A DNA stretch of 64,000 nucleotides from Schlegelella_A sp036263655 (GTDB lineage: Bacteria; Pseudomonadota; Gammaproteobacteria; Burkholderiales; Burkholderiaceae_C). Position 1 is the first letter of the stretch. The number at the start of each line of letters is the position of its first letter. Shown here in pieces: positions 62,804 to 64,000 of the stretch. Where the stretch lies: NCBI GenBank assembly GCA_036263655.1, contig DATAGP010000039.1:30650-94649 (forward strand), given 5' to 3'. Position numbers and translations under genes: made by a program. A model generated the notes under the pieces. It was not told the origin of the DNA and made no database searches. It worked only from the letters and a program-made list of their open reading frames with translations.

Positions 62804-64000
62804 TCAGCCGCGGTCGTCGTCTGCGTCCGGCGAAGGCTTGAACACGCGACGCTCGTTCAGCTCGCTCAGGTAGGTCTCGACACCCGCGCCCTCGCGCTCC
62901 AGGTAGTCGTCGATCGCGCGGGCGAACTGCGGGTGCGCGAGCCAATGCGCGGACCAGGTCTGCACCGGCATCAGGCCGCGCGCCATCTTGTGCTCGCCCT
63001 GGGCGCCGCCCTCGAAGCGTCGATAGCCGTGCGCGATGCACCACGCCAGCGGCTGGTAATAGCAGGCGTCGAAGTGCAGGCAGGCGATGTACTCCGTCGC
63101 GCCCCAGTAGCGCCCGAAGGCGAGCTTGCGGTCCGGATCGATGGCGATCAGCGAGCTCGCGACGCGCCGACCGTCCCGCCAGGCGGTGAAGAGCAGCCAG
63201 CGCTCGCCCATCGTCTGCGCCGAGCGGGCGAAGAAGTCGCGCGTCAGGTACGGCGTCGAATGGTGGGCGCGGTAGGTCAGGGCATAGCAGCGGTAGAAGA
63301 AGTCCCAGTCGGCGGCCGAGATCTCGGGGCCTTGGGCGACGGTGAAGGTCACGCCGGCTTCGGCGACGCGCCTGGCTTCCTGCTGGATCTTCTTCCGCTT
63401 GTCGCGTTGCAGGCTGGCCAGGAACTCGGCGAAGTCGGCGTACGGCGTCGGCTCGCGATTGCGCCAGTGGAATTGCACCGTGCTGCGCATCGACCAGCCG
63501 GCCTCGCGTGCCGCGGCCTGGTCGGCGTCGTCGAGGAAGAGGAGGTGGGCCGACGACAGCCCCGCCCCGCGCGCAAGCTGCTCGATGCCGCGCAGGAGGA
63601 GGACCCGATGCGCTTGCGTGCGGGCCAGGAGCCTCGGGCCGGGTACCGGTGTGAAGGGCACCGCGCCGAGCAGCTTCGGGTAGTACTCGAGCCCGTGCCG
63701 ACGGTAGGCGTCGGCCCAGGCCCAGTCGAAGACGTACTCGCCGTACGAGTGGTCCTTGAGGTACAGCGGACAGGCGGCAACGAGCACGCCGCGCTCCTCG
63801 AGCCCGAGGAAGTGCGGTGCCCAGCCGGTGTTCGCGACGGCGCTGCGCGAGTCGTCGAGAGCCCGCAGGTAGTCGAGGGTGACGAAGGGGTTCGCCGAGG
63901 CCTGCGCATCGAGCAGCGATCGCCAGGCCTCGGTGTCCAGCTCGCCGAGGTCGGTGAAGACACGCAGCACGTGGGCGTCGTCGCTGGCGTCGGCGCGCGC
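62804..64000 (-). CDS. FemAB/GNAT-like protein (DUF482, PF04339), N-terminus beyond the window
   Basis: At least 398 residues visible. VANTGWAPHFLGLEERGVLVAACPLYLKDHSYGEYVFDW near the start and FAEFLASLQRDKRKKIQQEARRV mid-protein, then CLHFDACYYQPLAWCIAHGYRRFEGGAQGEHKMARG, the conserved DUF482 block with a FemAB/GNAT-like acyltransferase fold. Function unproven. A GTG at 63970 is possible, but the frame stays open to the window edge and the LRVFTDLGELD start normally has residues before it, so treat it as 5'-truncated. Convergent with ppa (9 nt). Confidence 0.82.
   Translation of the reverse strand, partial: ARADASDDAHVLRVFTDLGELDTEAWRSLLDAQASANPFVTLDYLRALDDSRSAVANTGWAPHFLGLEERGVLVAACPLYLKDHSYGEYVFDWAWADAYRRHGLEYYPKLLGAVPFTPVPGPRLLARTQAHRVLLLRGIEQLARGAGLSSAHLLFLDDADQAAAREAGWSMRSTVQFHWRNREPTPYADFAEFLASLQRDKRKKIQQEARRVAEAGVTFTVAQGPEISAADWDFFYRCYALTYRAHHSTPYLTRDFFARSAQTMGERWLLFTAWRDGRRVASSLIAIDPDRKLAFGRYWGATEYIACLHFDACYYQPLAWCIAHGYRRFEGGAQGEHKMARGLMPVQTWSAHWLAHPQFARAIDDYLEREGAGVETYLSELNERRVFKPSPDADDDRG

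Overview
This is a very G+C-rich chromosomal window (about 70% by eye) with tightly packed genes, many 1-14 nt overlaps and several GTG or TTG starts. The gene content points to a betaproteobacterium of the order Burkholderiales. The evidence is a DUF4148 protein, three tripartite-tricarboxylate (TTT/Bug) binding proteins, a PaoABC-type aldehyde oxidoreductase and an oxalate/formate module. I see no rRNA, tRNA, CRISPR array, insertion sequence or prophage. No genus is claimed.

Left part (1-10.4 kb): the N-terminus of a D-arabinitol 4-dehydrogenase, a small ICMT-like membrane protein, a CPBP protease, an EEP-family hydrolase, a secreted protein next to a BatA-like vWA protein, a 76-aa protein, an acetolactate-synthase-like enzyme coupled to a succinate-semialdehyde-type dehydrogenase, and a large Ig-like lipoprotein.

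10.6-18.1 kb: two small proteins, one of them a paralogue of the 76-aa protein. Then comes a leftward operon MFS exporter > cyclophilin-like lipoprotein > paoA > paoB > paoC, facing a LysR regulator. paoC carries a single-base frameshift as sequenced.

18.1-26.2 kb: a ClsC-like phospholipase D lipoprotein, an exported CMD protein plus cupin pair, a DUF4148 protein, a ketodeoxygluconokinase-like > SDR > cupin dioxygenase operon, and an exported alpha/beta hydrolase.

26.5-35.3 kb: an ECF42-type sigma factor with its VOC, AHSA1 and DGPF/YCII companions, then a complete RND efflux operon (adaptor, pump, outer-membrane channel).

35.3-43.3 kb: two orphan TTT binding proteins with an enolase-superfamily enzyme and a DUF3604/PHP protein, a DUF6494 protein, and a divergent FAD monooxygenase with two universal stress proteins.

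43.4-59.6 kb is the most coherent region, an oxalate module. It holds a complete TTT transporter (tctC, tctB, tctA) with a kinase-like/BON fusion, a Crp/Fnr regulator, then oxc, frc, a nucleotide-forming acyl-CoA ligase, a two-subunit NAD-linked formate dehydrogenase (NuoEF-type beta plus molybdo/tungsto alpha), a 111-aa protein and a LysR regulator. Two nearly identical 24-bp elements containing TTGAC-N4-GTCAA lie upstream of tctC and between the Crp/Fnr gene and oxc, which suggests one regulator controls both uptake and breakdown. Inferred flow: oxalate uptake, activation to oxalyl-CoA, decarboxylation to formyl-CoA, CoA transfer releasing formate, and oxidation of formate to CO2 with NADH.

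Right end: a K+-independent-type membrane H+-pyrophosphatase (hppA) is divergent from a soluble pyrophosphatase (ppa), followed by a FemAB/GNAT-like protein cut by the window edge.
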